Of a stretch of 64,000 bases of DNA, positions 16,248 through 24,334 are shown piece after piece. The notes below the pieces were generated by a model, which did no database searches, was not told the DNA's origin, and worked only from the letters and a program-made list of their open reading frames with translations. The DNA is taken from contig NZ_CP082326.1 in NCBI RefSeq assembly GCF_019884785.1, positions 2,039,355 to 2,103,354 on the forward strand, in the 5' to 3' direction. Both the position numbers and the translations under genes were made by a program. How positions within the stretch are numbered: position 1 is the stretch's first letter; the number at the start of each line of letters is the position of its first letter. This stretch comes from Crassaminicella profunda. GTDB taxonomy: Bacteria; Bacillota; Clostridia; Peptostreptococcales; Thermotaleaceae.

Positions 16248-16591
16248 CCACCTGGATAACTTATTTTAATCTTCCCACATCGAGCAAGCATGGGACCCAT
16301 CAAAAATATAGAAGATCTCATTTCTCTTACTAAATTTTCTGGAATTTCATGAGAAGAAAGGGTACTTGAATCCACCCTTAATGCATATTTGTCAAAAGTT
16401 ACTTTACATCCAATGGCTTTTAATATTTGTATCATTGAGTGCACATCACTAAGATTTGGACAGTCAAATAGTATATTTTCTCCACCATTCATAAGGGTAG
16501 CAGCTAAGATTGGAAGGACTGCATTTTTTGCTCCACCAATTCTTATTTCTCCATTTAACTCATTTCCTCCTCTTATCAAAAACTTACTCAC
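16244..16591 (-). pseudogene. murA: murA 5' fragment
   Basis: N-terminal part of MurA. GTG 16591 is chosen as start because GGAGG lies 8 nt before it; a GTG three codons earlier is too close to that site. It has the substrate-binding IGGAKNAVLPILAA and VREMRSSIFLMGPMLARCG, and ends SYPGG. The element then supplies an immediate TAA. The fragment has 115 residues and lacks the catalytic cysteine, so it cannot be active alone. Together with 5013-5942 it gives a 417-residue MurA with the cysteine at position 116. murG lies 143 bp upstream. Confidence 0.93.
16248..16254. repeat. Right attachment core (CCACCTG)
   Basis: Second copy of the 7-bp core, here coding for the Pro-Gly-Gly end of the murA 5' fragment. 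Confidence 0.85.
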
Positions 16592-16734
16592 ATACTCCAC
16601 CTCCGAGATATATTCATAAATGATATGATTACATTTTTATAACTTCCTTATAATCAAATAAAGAATAGGTAATATATTAATCATTTTATGCATAATTCTC
16701 GAAGGTGTTCCCATAACAATTATACAAAATCATT

Positions 16735-17841
16735 TTATGATTTAATTAGATTTAAAATATTCGTATAAATCATATCTGTAGCATTTGGCTTTGATAGTTC
16801 TTTACTTTTAGCTTCCATTTCTTTTAGACGCTTTTCATCATTTAAAAGTGAATTTAGTAAATTAATAATATTTCTATCTGTTAGCTCTTTTTCAGGTAAT
16901 AAGACAGAAGCTCCATTTTTTTCTAATACCTTAGCATTGAATTCCTGATGATTATTGGCTACATAGGGAGATGGTATTAAGACTGTAGGCAGTCCCATAG
17001 CTGTAACTTCAGCAAGAGTAATCGCACCTGCTCTACACATAACCAAATCACTAGCTCCCATATATTTTGCCATATCATGAACATACTCCATTACTATAAT
17101 ATTATCTTTCATCTTAAAGTTATTCTTATTGATCATCTTTAAGATAGGTTCATAATGTTTGCTTCCTGTAACAAGGATCAAACGAATATCCTTTCGTCCA
17201 TTAAATTTTCTTAGAACTTTTGCCATGGTTTCATTTATTTTTTTTGCGCCTCTGCTTCCTCCAAATGTCATTACCACAAAAGAATCATCATCGATTCCTA
17301 AAACTTTACGACATCCTTTTTTATCAACATCTATAAAATCTTTTCTTACAGGATTTCCTGTTACAACGATTTTATTATTATTCCCAAAGTATTCTTTGGA
17401 TTCTTCAAAACTAACTAATATTTTATTCACAAATTTTGAAAGTATTTTATTTGTCATACCTGGAATAACATTTTGTTCATGGATTACAGTTTTAACATTT
17501 AACAGCGAAGCAATAAAAACAACAGGTCCACAAACATATCCTCCAGTACCTATTACTAAATCTGGCTTGAATTTTCTAATTATTTTTGTAGCATCCTTTA
17601 TTCCTAAAAACAAATCTTTTATAGACGAAAAAGTATCTATAGACAACTTTCTCTTAAAACCGCTAACGGTAATCGTTTCTAATTTATATCCCGCCTTAGG
17701 TACAAGCTCACTTTCTAATCCTTTTTTTGTACCTACAAATAGAATTTCAACTCCTTTTATTTCTTCCCTTATCTTATTGGCTATTGCAATTGCAGGATAG
17801 ATATGACCTCCTGTACCTCCACCTGAAATTAATACCTTCAT
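16735..17841 (-). CDS. murG: MurG, UDP-GlcNAc:lipid I GlcNAc transferase
   Basis: Peripheral membrane GT28 glycosyltransferase that converts lipid I to lipid II on the cytoplasmic face. The 368-residue sequence begins with the glycine-rich GGGTGGHIYPAIAIA (7-21). It also has VIHEQNVIPGMTNK, VTGNPVRKDF, TFGGSRGAKKIN and the nucleotide-binding MCRAGAITLAEVTAMGLPTVLIPSP with NHQEFNA. It overlaps nothing and starts 5 bp after ftsW/spoVE, so both are probably translated from one mRNA. The next gene is the broken murA. Confidence 0.97.
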   Translation of the reverse strand: MKVLISGGGTGGHIYPAIAIANKIREEIKGVEILFVGTKKGLESELVPKAGYKLETITVSGFKRKLSIDTFSSIKDLFLGIKDATKIIRKFKPDLVIGTGGYVCGPVVFIASLLNVKTVIHEQNVIPGMTNKILSKFVNKILVSFEESKEYFGNNNKIVVTGNPVRKDFIDVDKKGCRKVLGIDDDSFVVMTFGGSRGAKKINETMAKVLRKFNGRKDIRLILVTGSKHYEPILKMINKNNFKMKDNIIVMEYVHDMAKYMGASDLVMCRAGAITLAEVTAMGLPTVLIPSPYVANNHQEFNAKVLEKNGASVLLPEKELTDRNIINLLNSLLNDEKRLKEMEAKSKELSKPNATDMIYTNILNLIKS

Positions 17842-17845
17842 TACT

Positions 17846-18949
17846 TCAACTCCTATCTAAATTCGAATACCTAGATATATTTAACAAAATTCCCATAGCT
17901 GCCATAAATATTGCCAATGAATTTCCTCCCCAACTAATAAATGGTAAGGCGATTCCAGTAACAGGCATAGAAGAGGTAGCAACTGCAATATTTATAATTA
18001 CTTGCACAGCCACCATAGCTGTTATTCCTGAAGCAAGTAAACAGCTAAATAAATCTGGAGCATTAATAGAAATTCTAACCCCTCTCCAGATTAATAAAAG
18101 AAATAAAAGAATCACCGTCACACAACCAATAAATCCTAGTTCTTCCCCTATAATCGCAAATATAAAATCATTTTGTGGTTCAGGTATGTAAAGATATTTT
18201 TGGATACTTTTTCCAAGACCTACACCAAATAATCCTCCTGAACCTAAGGCATAGAGGGATTGAATTACTTGATATCCTGAACCCTGAGGGTCTGAAAAAG
18301 GATCTAGAAAACTAGTTAATCTTTTCATCCTATAAGGTGCTATTAAAATCATAACTGTTAAAAAGGCAAAACCACCAATTCCCATAGCTATTACATGAAA
18401 CCATCTCATCCCTGCCACAAACATCATAGCTGCAATAATCATAGTAATAGTAACTGCCGTACTCATATTAGGCTGTAATATAATCAATCCAAAATATATG
18501 CCTATAATGATAAAACATGGGATAACCCCGTTCACAAAATTTTTAATTTTTCCAGGTCTTCTAGAGAGAATAGACGCCATAAAAATAATAGCACATATTT
18601 TTGCAATTTCTCCTGGCATGATTGTAACTGATCCAGCCCCTAACCATCTTCTAGCACCATTTAATTCTTTTCCAAGAGGCGTAAAAATCAGCATTAATAA
18701 AATCAAACTGAATATATAGGCATAGGGTGCTATTTTTTTATATTTCCAATAATCATAATTCATTGTGAAAAACATGCCTAATACGCCTAGCCCTGCCCAC
18801 ATTAATTCCCTTTTTAGAAAGTGATAAGAATCATTCATTTTAGAAAGAGCATAATAATGACTAGAACTAAATACCATAATAATCCCTACTACAACCAATA
18901 TTAACACTGTAAGAAAAAGGGTAAAATCACTTGACCTTTTTTTTGCCAC
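17846..18949 (-). CDS. SEDS glycosyltransferase FtsW/SpoVE
   Basis: Polytopic membrane protein of the shape-elongation-division-sporulation family that polymerises lipid II with a partner class B PBP. The 367-residue protein has about ten hydrophobic segments, GARRWLGAGSVTIMPGEIAKI, LILLQPNMSTAVTI-like region, and PEPQNDFIFAIIGEELGF with the conserved loop. It ends with ALPFISWGGNSLAIFMAAMGIL. In clostridia the dcw copy may serve division (FtsW) or sporulation (SpoVE); sequence alone does not decide. A SpoVD-like PBP in the same operon is its probable partner. Confidence 0.93.
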   Translation of the reverse strand: MAKKRSSDFTLFLTVLILVVVGIIMVFSSSHYYALSKMNDSYHFLKRELMWAGLGVLGMFFTMNYDYWKYKKIAPYAYIFSLILLMLIFTPLGKELNGARRWLGAGSVTIMPGEIAKICAIIFMASILSRRPGKIKNFVNGVIPCFIIIGIYFGLIILQPNMSTAVTITMIIAAMMFVAGMRWFHVIAMGIGGFAFLTVMILIAPYRMKRLTSFLDPFSDPQGSGYQVIQSLYALGSGGLFGVGLGKSIQKYLYIPEPQNDFIFAIIGEELGFIGCVTVILLFLLLIWRGVRISINAPDLFSCLLASGITAMVAVQVIINIAVATSSMPVTGIALPFISWGGNSLAIFMAAMGILLNISRYSNLDRS

Positions 18950-18954
18950 TTAGT

Positions 18955-20319
18955 TTACCCCCTCAATATTTTTACACATTCTTTAAAGTGCTCACCTCTA
19001 ACTTCAAAACTAGGATACATATCCCAACTTGCACAAGCTGGTGATAAAAGTACCGTATCTCCATTTTGTGAAGCTTCTGCTGCCGTTTTTACTGCTTGTT
19101 CCATATTTTCTACAATTGTACATCTAGAGAATCCATTCTCCTCAGCTGTTTTCTTTATTTTTTCAGCTGTTTCTCCTATTAAAATCATTTCTTTCACCTT
19201 TCCATTAAAGGAATCAATGAATTCTTTGAAGTCACTTCCTTTATCCATTCCCCCAGCAACTAAGACAATAGGTGTTTGCATTGCTTCTATTGCTTTAATG
19301 GCTGCATCAGGATTTGTACCTTTAGAATCGTTTATGAAACGCACTCCTTTGATTTGATCAACAAATTCTATTCGATGCTCAACGCCCATAAAACTTTTTA
19401 ATCCATCTCCTATAATACTAGCATCAATTCCAGCAAAATAGCAAATAGCCGTTGCAGCTAATGCATTTTCTAAATTATGCTTTCCAGGAATATTTAAATC
19501 ATCTATGTGGCAAATTCTTACTTCTTTATGATGATTTTTTACAACAATATATTCATCAGCAACATAAGCTCCCTTTTCTAGATAGGTCTTCCTACTAAAT
19601 GGGATTATATTTGCCTTTGTATCATTTTTCAAATCATAAGTTAACTCATTATCTACATTCAACACTACATAGTCTTCCTTGCATTGATTTTTAAATACAT
19701 TAGCCTTAGCCTTTACATAGTTTTCCATTGTTTTATGTCTATTTAAATGATCTGGTGTAATGTTTAAAATAGCTGAAATTTTAGGTCTAAAATCAATAAT
19801 ACTTTCAAGCTGAAAGCTACTAACCTCAGTGACCATAATAGCTTCTTTACTAGCCTCTAATGATTTTGATACAGCAGCAATCCCAATATTTCCAACAACA
19901 TAGGTCTCTTTTTCTGCTCTTTTAAATATTTCTCCTGTTAGAGCTGTTGTTGTTGTTTTTCCATTAGTCCCTGTAATAGCAATGAATTTTCCCTTACATA
20001 ACCTATATGCCAATTCCAATTCTCCTATGACTATTATGCCCATATTTTTTGCCTTTTGGATAAAAGGTAAATCTGTGGGTACTCCTGGACTAAGAACCAT
20101 TATATGAAAAGCTGATAAATTTTTTGGATGCTCTCCTAAAATGAACTCTATTTCATCAACCTTTAAATCTTTTAAAATATCCTTTAAAGCATCCTCCTTT
20201 TTCATATCATTAACAGTCACTTTAGCACCTAACTTTAATAATGTATTTACAGTTGGTATTCCTGACCTTCCTAATCCCACTACTAAAACATTCTTATCCT
20301 TTACGAACAATATATACAC
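18955..20319 (-). CDS. murD: MurD, UDP-MurNAc-L-Ala:D-Glu ligase
   Basis: Cytoplasmic Mur ligase adding D-glutamate. The 454-residue protein has the N-terminal Rossmann segment VLVVGLGRSGIPTVNTL, the ATP loop GTNGKTTT, the central NITPDHLNRH and the C-terminal FINDSKGTNPDAAIKAIE with VLVAGGMDKGSDF. The first codon is GTG; a TTG three codons on is also possible. It lies 6 bp before the SEDS gene and 21 bp after mraY in the same operon. All Mur-ligase motifs are intact. Confidence 0.96.
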   Translation of the reverse strand: MYILFVKDKNVLVVGLGRSGIPTVNTLLKLGAKVTVNDMKKEDALKDILKDLKVDEIEFILGEHPKNLSAFHIMVLSPGVPTDLPFIQKAKNMGIIVIGELELAYRLCKGKFIAITGTNGKTTTTALTGEIFKRAEKETYVVGNIGIAAVSKSLEASKEAIMVTEVSSFQLESIIDFRPKISAILNITPDHLNRHKTMENYVKAKANVFKNQCKEDYVVLNVDNELTYDLKNDTKANIIPFSRKTYLEKGAYVADEYIVVKNHHKEVRICHIDDLNIPGKHNLENALAATAICYFAGIDASIIGDGLKSFMGVEHRIEFVDQIKGVRFINDSKGTNPDAAIKAIEAMQTPIVLVAGGMDKGSDFKEFIDSFNGKVKEMILIGETAEKIKKTAEENGFSRCTIVENMEQAVKTAAEASQNGDTVLLSPACASWDMYPSFEVRGEHFKECVKILRG

Positions 20320-20340
20320 CCACTTTCATTTCTGTAAAAA

Positions 20341-21303
20341 TTAATTTAAACTAAACAATCCTATTATACATAATAATAAGGTAACAGACCAAAATACAAT
20401 AACAACCTTTGTTTCTTTCCATCCCGTTAGTTCAAAATGATGATGGAGTGGACTCATTTTAAAAATTCTTTTTCCTGTTAGCTTAAAAGAGGTTACTTGC
20501 ATAATTACAGATAATGCTTCTGCAAAATAAATTCCTCCAACAATAGGAATTAAAAGGGTTAGATTCATTAATATTGCAATAGCTGCAACAGCACCACCTA
20601 GTGCCATAGATCCAGTATCTCCCATAAATACTTTTGCCGGGTAAGCATTAAATCTTAAAAAACCTAAACAAGCACCTGTTAAAGCTCCACAAAATACTGC
20701 AATACTAGGATACCCCCAATTCATAGCTACTAAACTAAAAAAAGAAGAAACGATCAAAGTAACACCTGCTGCCAATCCATCCAAACCATCTGTTAAATTT
20801 ACACTATTTGCAGTTGCCACCATAACTGTCACAATAAACGGAATATAAAGAACCCCTAAATCCAAGTATTGATTGATAAAAGGAACCAATATTTTCGTTC
20901 CGTACTGAGATATAGATGACTGATATAAGGCAATGAGTACAGCAACAATAATCTGACCTATCAATTTTTGATATGCTTTAAGTCCTAAATTCCTTTTTAG
21001 CACTACTTTTATAAAATCATCTATAAATCCTATAAGCCCAAATGAAATTGTAGCAAACAAAATAACATATAAATCCCTGTTTACATTCCCTGAAGTTAAG
21101 GTAGTGATGCAAATAGCAGCAATCATAATTAACCCACCCATTGTAGGTGTTCCTGATTTAGACATATGAGATTTTGGTCCCTCATCCCTTATACTTTGTC
21201 CTACCTTTAATCTACGTAATATAGGTATTACGATAGGTCCTAAAATAAGTGTACTAAGAAATGAGAATATAATCATTATAATTAGTTGTTGATAATGTAT
21301 CAT
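20341..21303 (-). CDS. mraY: MraY, phospho-MurNAc-pentapeptide translocase
   Basis: Integral membrane enzyme making lipid I from UDP-MurNAc-pentapeptide and undecaprenyl phosphate. The start MIHYQQ at 21303 is preferred over an upstream ATG that would overlap murF deeply. About ten membrane segments; conserved parts are SKSGTPTMGGL, FIDDFIKV, NLTDGLDGLAAG with the catalytic aspartates, FMGDTGSMALGG and the histidine-rich SPLHHHFE. About 320 residues, normal for the family. Confidence 0.96.
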   Translation of the reverse strand: MIHYQQLIIMIIFSFLSTLILGPIVIPILRRLKVGQSIRDEGPKSHMSKSGTPTMGGLIMIAAICITTLTSGNVNRDLYVILFATISFGLIGFIDDFIKVVLKRNLGLKAYQKLIGQIIVAVLIALYQSSISQYGTKILVPFINQYLDLGVLYIPFIVTVMVATANSVNLTDGLDGLAAGVTLIVSSFFSLVAMNWGYPSIAVFCGALTGACLGFLRFNAYPAKVFMGDTGSMALGGAVAAIAILMNLTLLIPIVGGIYFAEALSVIMQVTSFKLTGKRIFKMSPLHHHFELTGWKETKVVIVFWSVTLLLCIIGLFSLN

Positions 21304-21307
21304 CAAA

Positions 21308-22696
21308 TTAGCTCCTCTCTTGTATGTATCGTACAATTTCCTCCATTCGCATTCCCCTTGATCCTTTTATCAATACGATATCTTCTTTTTGTAATATGTT
21401 TTTTAATATTCCTATAGCTTCTTCATTGTTTTTACATATATATACTTTTTCTTCATCAAAGTGGTTTTCTATAGCCCCTTTTGCAATATGTTCTGCGTCT
21501 GTCCCCACCACTATGAGCATATCTATTGAATTTTTTGCTACTTCACAGCCTACATCATTATGGCCGACCTTAGCATATTCCCCCATTTCCAGCATATCTC
21601 CTAAAACTGCAATTTTCCTATTCTGCATTTTACTTAATACATTGATTGCAGCACGCATGGAATCAGGGCTTGCATTATAAGCATCATTAATCACTTTTAT
21701 TTTCTCATTAGTTGTAAAAATATGAAGTCTCATTTTACTTCCTTCAAAATCTTTTATGCCTTCTTGTATAGATGCTACATCCATATTAAATTTTAATCCA
21801 ATAGCAATTGCACATAATGCATTATAAATATTGTGTTCTCCTGGAACCTTTAATGTAAAAGGATATATTTGATCATTAATCTCTACATCAAAATGAATGC
21901 CCTCTTCCCCTAGGTCTTTTATATGAATTGCTTGATAATGGCAATTTTTTTCTAATCCAACAAAACATTGTTCATAATCCATAGGAGTACTTTGTAAGGT
22001 CTTTAATAGCTTATCGTCTCCATTAACAATCAACGTATTTTTCTCATTAAAATAATTTGTAATTTCCATTTTTGCTTTTAGTATATTTTCCTGTGAGCCT
22101 AAATGCTCAATATGGGATAATCCAATGTTTGTAATAACTGCAACATCCGGGTTTACAATATCTGCAAGTAAATTGATTTCACCAAATCCACTCATCCCCA
22201 TTTCAAGTATTGCAATTTCGTGGTTTTTTTCAAGTTCAAAAACTGTCAAAGGGAGTCCTATATGATTATTAAGGTTTCCTTTATTTTTTAAAACATTATA
22301 TTGCTTGCTCAAAACAGAATAAATAACTTCCTTTGTAGAAGTTTTTCCAGTACTACCTGTAACCCCTATAATAGGTATATGAAACTTTGATATATAGTAT
22401 TTAGCAAGATCTTGTAGCGCCTTAAGTGTATCTTTCACCTTTATGATACATAATCCTTTATATCCTAATAGTTCTCCTTCACAATCTTGACTAATAAGAA
22501 CAGTATTTGCTCCACTCTTAACAGCCATTTCAATAAAATTATGGCCATTAAAATTTTCACCTATAAGAGGAATAAATAGTTCATTACTTTTTATTCTTCT
22601 AGAGTCCGTTGAAATGCCATAAACCATGTCTTGGCTATCTCCTTTAATCAGTTTCCCCTTTGTAGCTTCTATGATTTCTTTTATAGCTAATTTCAT
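21308..22696 (-). CDS. murF: MurF, UDP-MurNAc-tripeptide:D-Ala-D-Ala ligase
   Basis: Adds D-Ala-D-Ala to complete the pentapeptide precursor. The 462-residue protein has the MurE/MurF N-terminal domain (STDSRRIKSNELFIPLIGENFNGHNF), the P-loop VTGSTGKTSTKEV, TNIGLSHIEHLGS, NDAYNASPDSMRAAI and a C-terminal domain ending IKGSRGMRMEEIV. It begins 3 bp after murE and is followed by mraY, so it is in the operon. No unusual features. Confidence 0.96.
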   Translation of the reverse strand: MKLAIKEIIEATKGKLIKGDSQDMVYGISTDSRRIKSNELFIPLIGENFNGHNFIEMAVKSGANTVLISQDCEGELLGYKGLCIIKVKDTLKALQDLAKYYISKFHIPIIGVTGSTGKTSTKEVIYSVLSKQYNVLKNKGNLNNHIGLPLTVFELEKNHEIAILEMGMSGFGEINLLADIVNPDVAVITNIGLSHIEHLGSQENILKAKMEITNYFNEKNTLIVNGDDKLLKTLQSTPMDYEQCFVGLEKNCHYQAIHIKDLGEEGIHFDVEINDQIYPFTLKVPGEHNIYNALCAIAIGLKFNMDVASIQEGIKDFEGSKMRLHIFTTNEKIKVINDAYNASPDSMRAAINVLSKMQNRKIAVLGDMLEMGEYAKVGHNDVGCEVAKNSIDMLIVVGTDAEHIAKGAIENHFDEEKVYICKNNEEAIGILKNILQKEDIVLIKGSRGMRMEEIVRYIQERS

Positions 22697-22698
22697 AG

Positions 22699-24159
22699 TT
22701 ACTTTTCCTCCCTCAGTATTTCCTGAGCTATTTTTCTATCATCAAAATCAATAATCTTATCTCCAAGAATTTGATAAGTTTCATGACCTTTTCCTGCAAT
22801 TAAAACAATATCTTTTTGATTACTATTTTTTATTGCTTCTTTTATTGCTTCTTTTCTGTCTACTATCATTTTATATTTACAATTAGTCTTTTTTATGCCT
22901 ACTTCTATATCTTTTATAATTGAATTAGGTTCTTCTGATCTCGGATTATCACTAGTAATAATACAAAAATCTGAAAGCTTTCCAGCAATTTCGCCCATCA
23001 TAGGTCTTTTAACTTTATCTCGGTCTCCACCACATCCAAAAACTGTAATAATTTTTCCCTCTACAAATTCTTTTATTGTTTTTAAAGCATTTTCTAATGC
23101 ATCTGGTGTATGAGAATAATCTACAATAATTGTATGATTTTTTTCATTTTGTACAGATTCAAAACGCCCGGCTACCCCTTCTATAGATTCAATGCCTTTT
23201 TTTATTTGCTCATACTCAAAACCTAAAACATAGCAAACTGCCATAGCAGCTAATGCATTATATACTGAAAACATCCCTGGTGTTGCAATCCTTATATTGC
23301 CTCTAAATTTAGGCGTAATCAATGTAAATTCTGCTCCCTTAGGAGAAATATAAATATCCTCAGCATAAATATCTGCTTTTCTTTTAATACCATATGTAAT
23401 GAGTTTTGTATCTAAAAGGTTTACTTCCTTAGCAATTTCTTCTCCATATGTATCATCTATATTAATGATGTTTGCAAGGGTAGTTTGATAAAAAAGCTTT
23501 GCTTTTGCATTTTTATAATTTTCGATACTCTCATGAAAATCCAAATGGTCCCTTGTTAAATTTGTAAATACCCCTATTTTAAAATTAATTCCCTCTACTC
23601 GATCTAAAACTAATGAGTGGGAAGAAACCTCCATAGCACAAGCATTTACTTTTAAATCTTTCATTTCCTTAAACATCTTTTGAAGCTCTAAAGATTCTGG
23701 AGTCGTATTGTTTGCTTTATACTCTTTATCCAGAATTTGATGAGAGATAGTTCCTATCAATCCCGTATTCATGCCACTTTTTTCTAAAATATTTTTAATC
23801 AAATGGGTAATTGTTGTCTTTCCATTGGTTCCTGTAACCCCAACAATATCCATATTTGCTGTTGGGTTTTGAAAGAAATTAGATGAAACCTTTGCTAATG
23901 TCTTTCTACTATCTTCTACTTTTATAATAGTAACCCCTTTTATAGGTGAAATATCCTTTTGTACAATCAACACAGTTGCTCCTGTCTTGATGGCTTGATC
24001 AATATATGTATGTCCATCGGTCTTCATTCCCACCACACAGACAAAAATATAATTTTTCTCTACCTTTCTAGAATCATAAGCTATTCCTTCTACTTCTAGA
24101 TCTACTTCACCCATTATGTCAACAATAGATAGATTTTTTATTAATTCTTTCAATTTCAT
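22699..24159 (-). CDS. murE: MurE, UDP-MurNAc-L-Ala-D-Glu:meso-DAP ligase
   Basis: Adds the third residue of the stem peptide. I place the start at ATG 24159 (MKLKELIKNL), after GGGAGCG; the upstream in-frame ATG adds 28 residues without a good site. The 486-residue product has SRKVEKNYIFVCVVG, GTNGKTT, MEVSSHSL, NLTRDHLDFH and DNPRSEEP. DNPR is the signature of meso-diaminopimelate specificity (lysine enzymes differ here), so the wall is inferred to be mDAP type. Confidence 0.96.
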   Translation of the reverse strand: MKLKELIKNLSIVDIMGEVDLEVEGIAYDSRKVEKNYIFVCVVGMKTDGHTYIDQAIKTGATVLIVQKDISPIKGVTIIKVEDSRKTLAKVSSNFFQNPTANMDIVGVTGTNGKTTITHLIKNILEKSGMNTGLIGTISHQILDKEYKANNTTPESLELQKMFKEMKDLKVNACAMEVSSHSLVLDRVEGINFKIGVFTNLTRDHLDFHESIENYKNAKAKLFYQTTLANIINIDDTYGEEIAKEVNLLDTKLITYGIKRKADIYAEDIYISPKGAEFTLITPKFRGNIRIATPGMFSVYNALAAMAVCYVLGFEYEQIKKGIESIEGVAGRFESVQNEKNHTIIVDYSHTPDALENALKTIKEFVEGKIITVFGCGGDRDKVKRPMMGEIAGKLSDFCIITSDNPRSEEPNSIIKDIEVGIKKTNCKYKMIVDRKEAIKEAIKNSNQKDIVLIAGKGHETYQILGDKIIDFDDRKIAQEILREEK

Positions 24160-24231
24160 AGTATCGCTCCCTTTATGGTTCCTTATATATATTATTGACC
24201 CTGAAAAAAAATCATAAACAAAACTCATTAA

Positions 24232-24277
24232 AAGGCAACTCAATTCAAAGTGAAAATCCTTCGACTTAAGTTGCCTT
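24232..24277 (-). terminator. Hairpin between the PBP gene and murE
   Basis: AAGGCAACT / AGTTGCCTT arms, 28-nt loop and a short T-run on the minus strand. It may lower or end transcription from the mraZ-PBP part before murE. The long loop makes it less certain. Confidence 0.45.
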
Positions 24278-24334
24278 AATTATTTAGTTTGTTTCCATTA
24301 TAACACATATTATAAGATATGATAGTTGTTCAAG

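Larger units (their letters stand above)
5923..16254. mobile_element. 10.3-kb serine-recombinase element inserted in murA
   Basis: Everything between the two murA fragments is foreign to the dcw cluster. The ends share CCACCTG (5923-5929 and 16248-16254), so the inserted length is 10,325 bp. Contents from left: large serine recombinase, 41-codon ORF, decayed phage tail genes, holin-like genes, amidase-SLH, another holin-like protein, an IS66 insertion, and a NucS-like nuclease. The composition suggests a cut-down prophage similar in kind to sporulation-excised intervening elements. That excision really occurs is inference. Neither murA half has decayed, which fits recent insertion or selection for precise excision. 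Confidence 0.9.
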
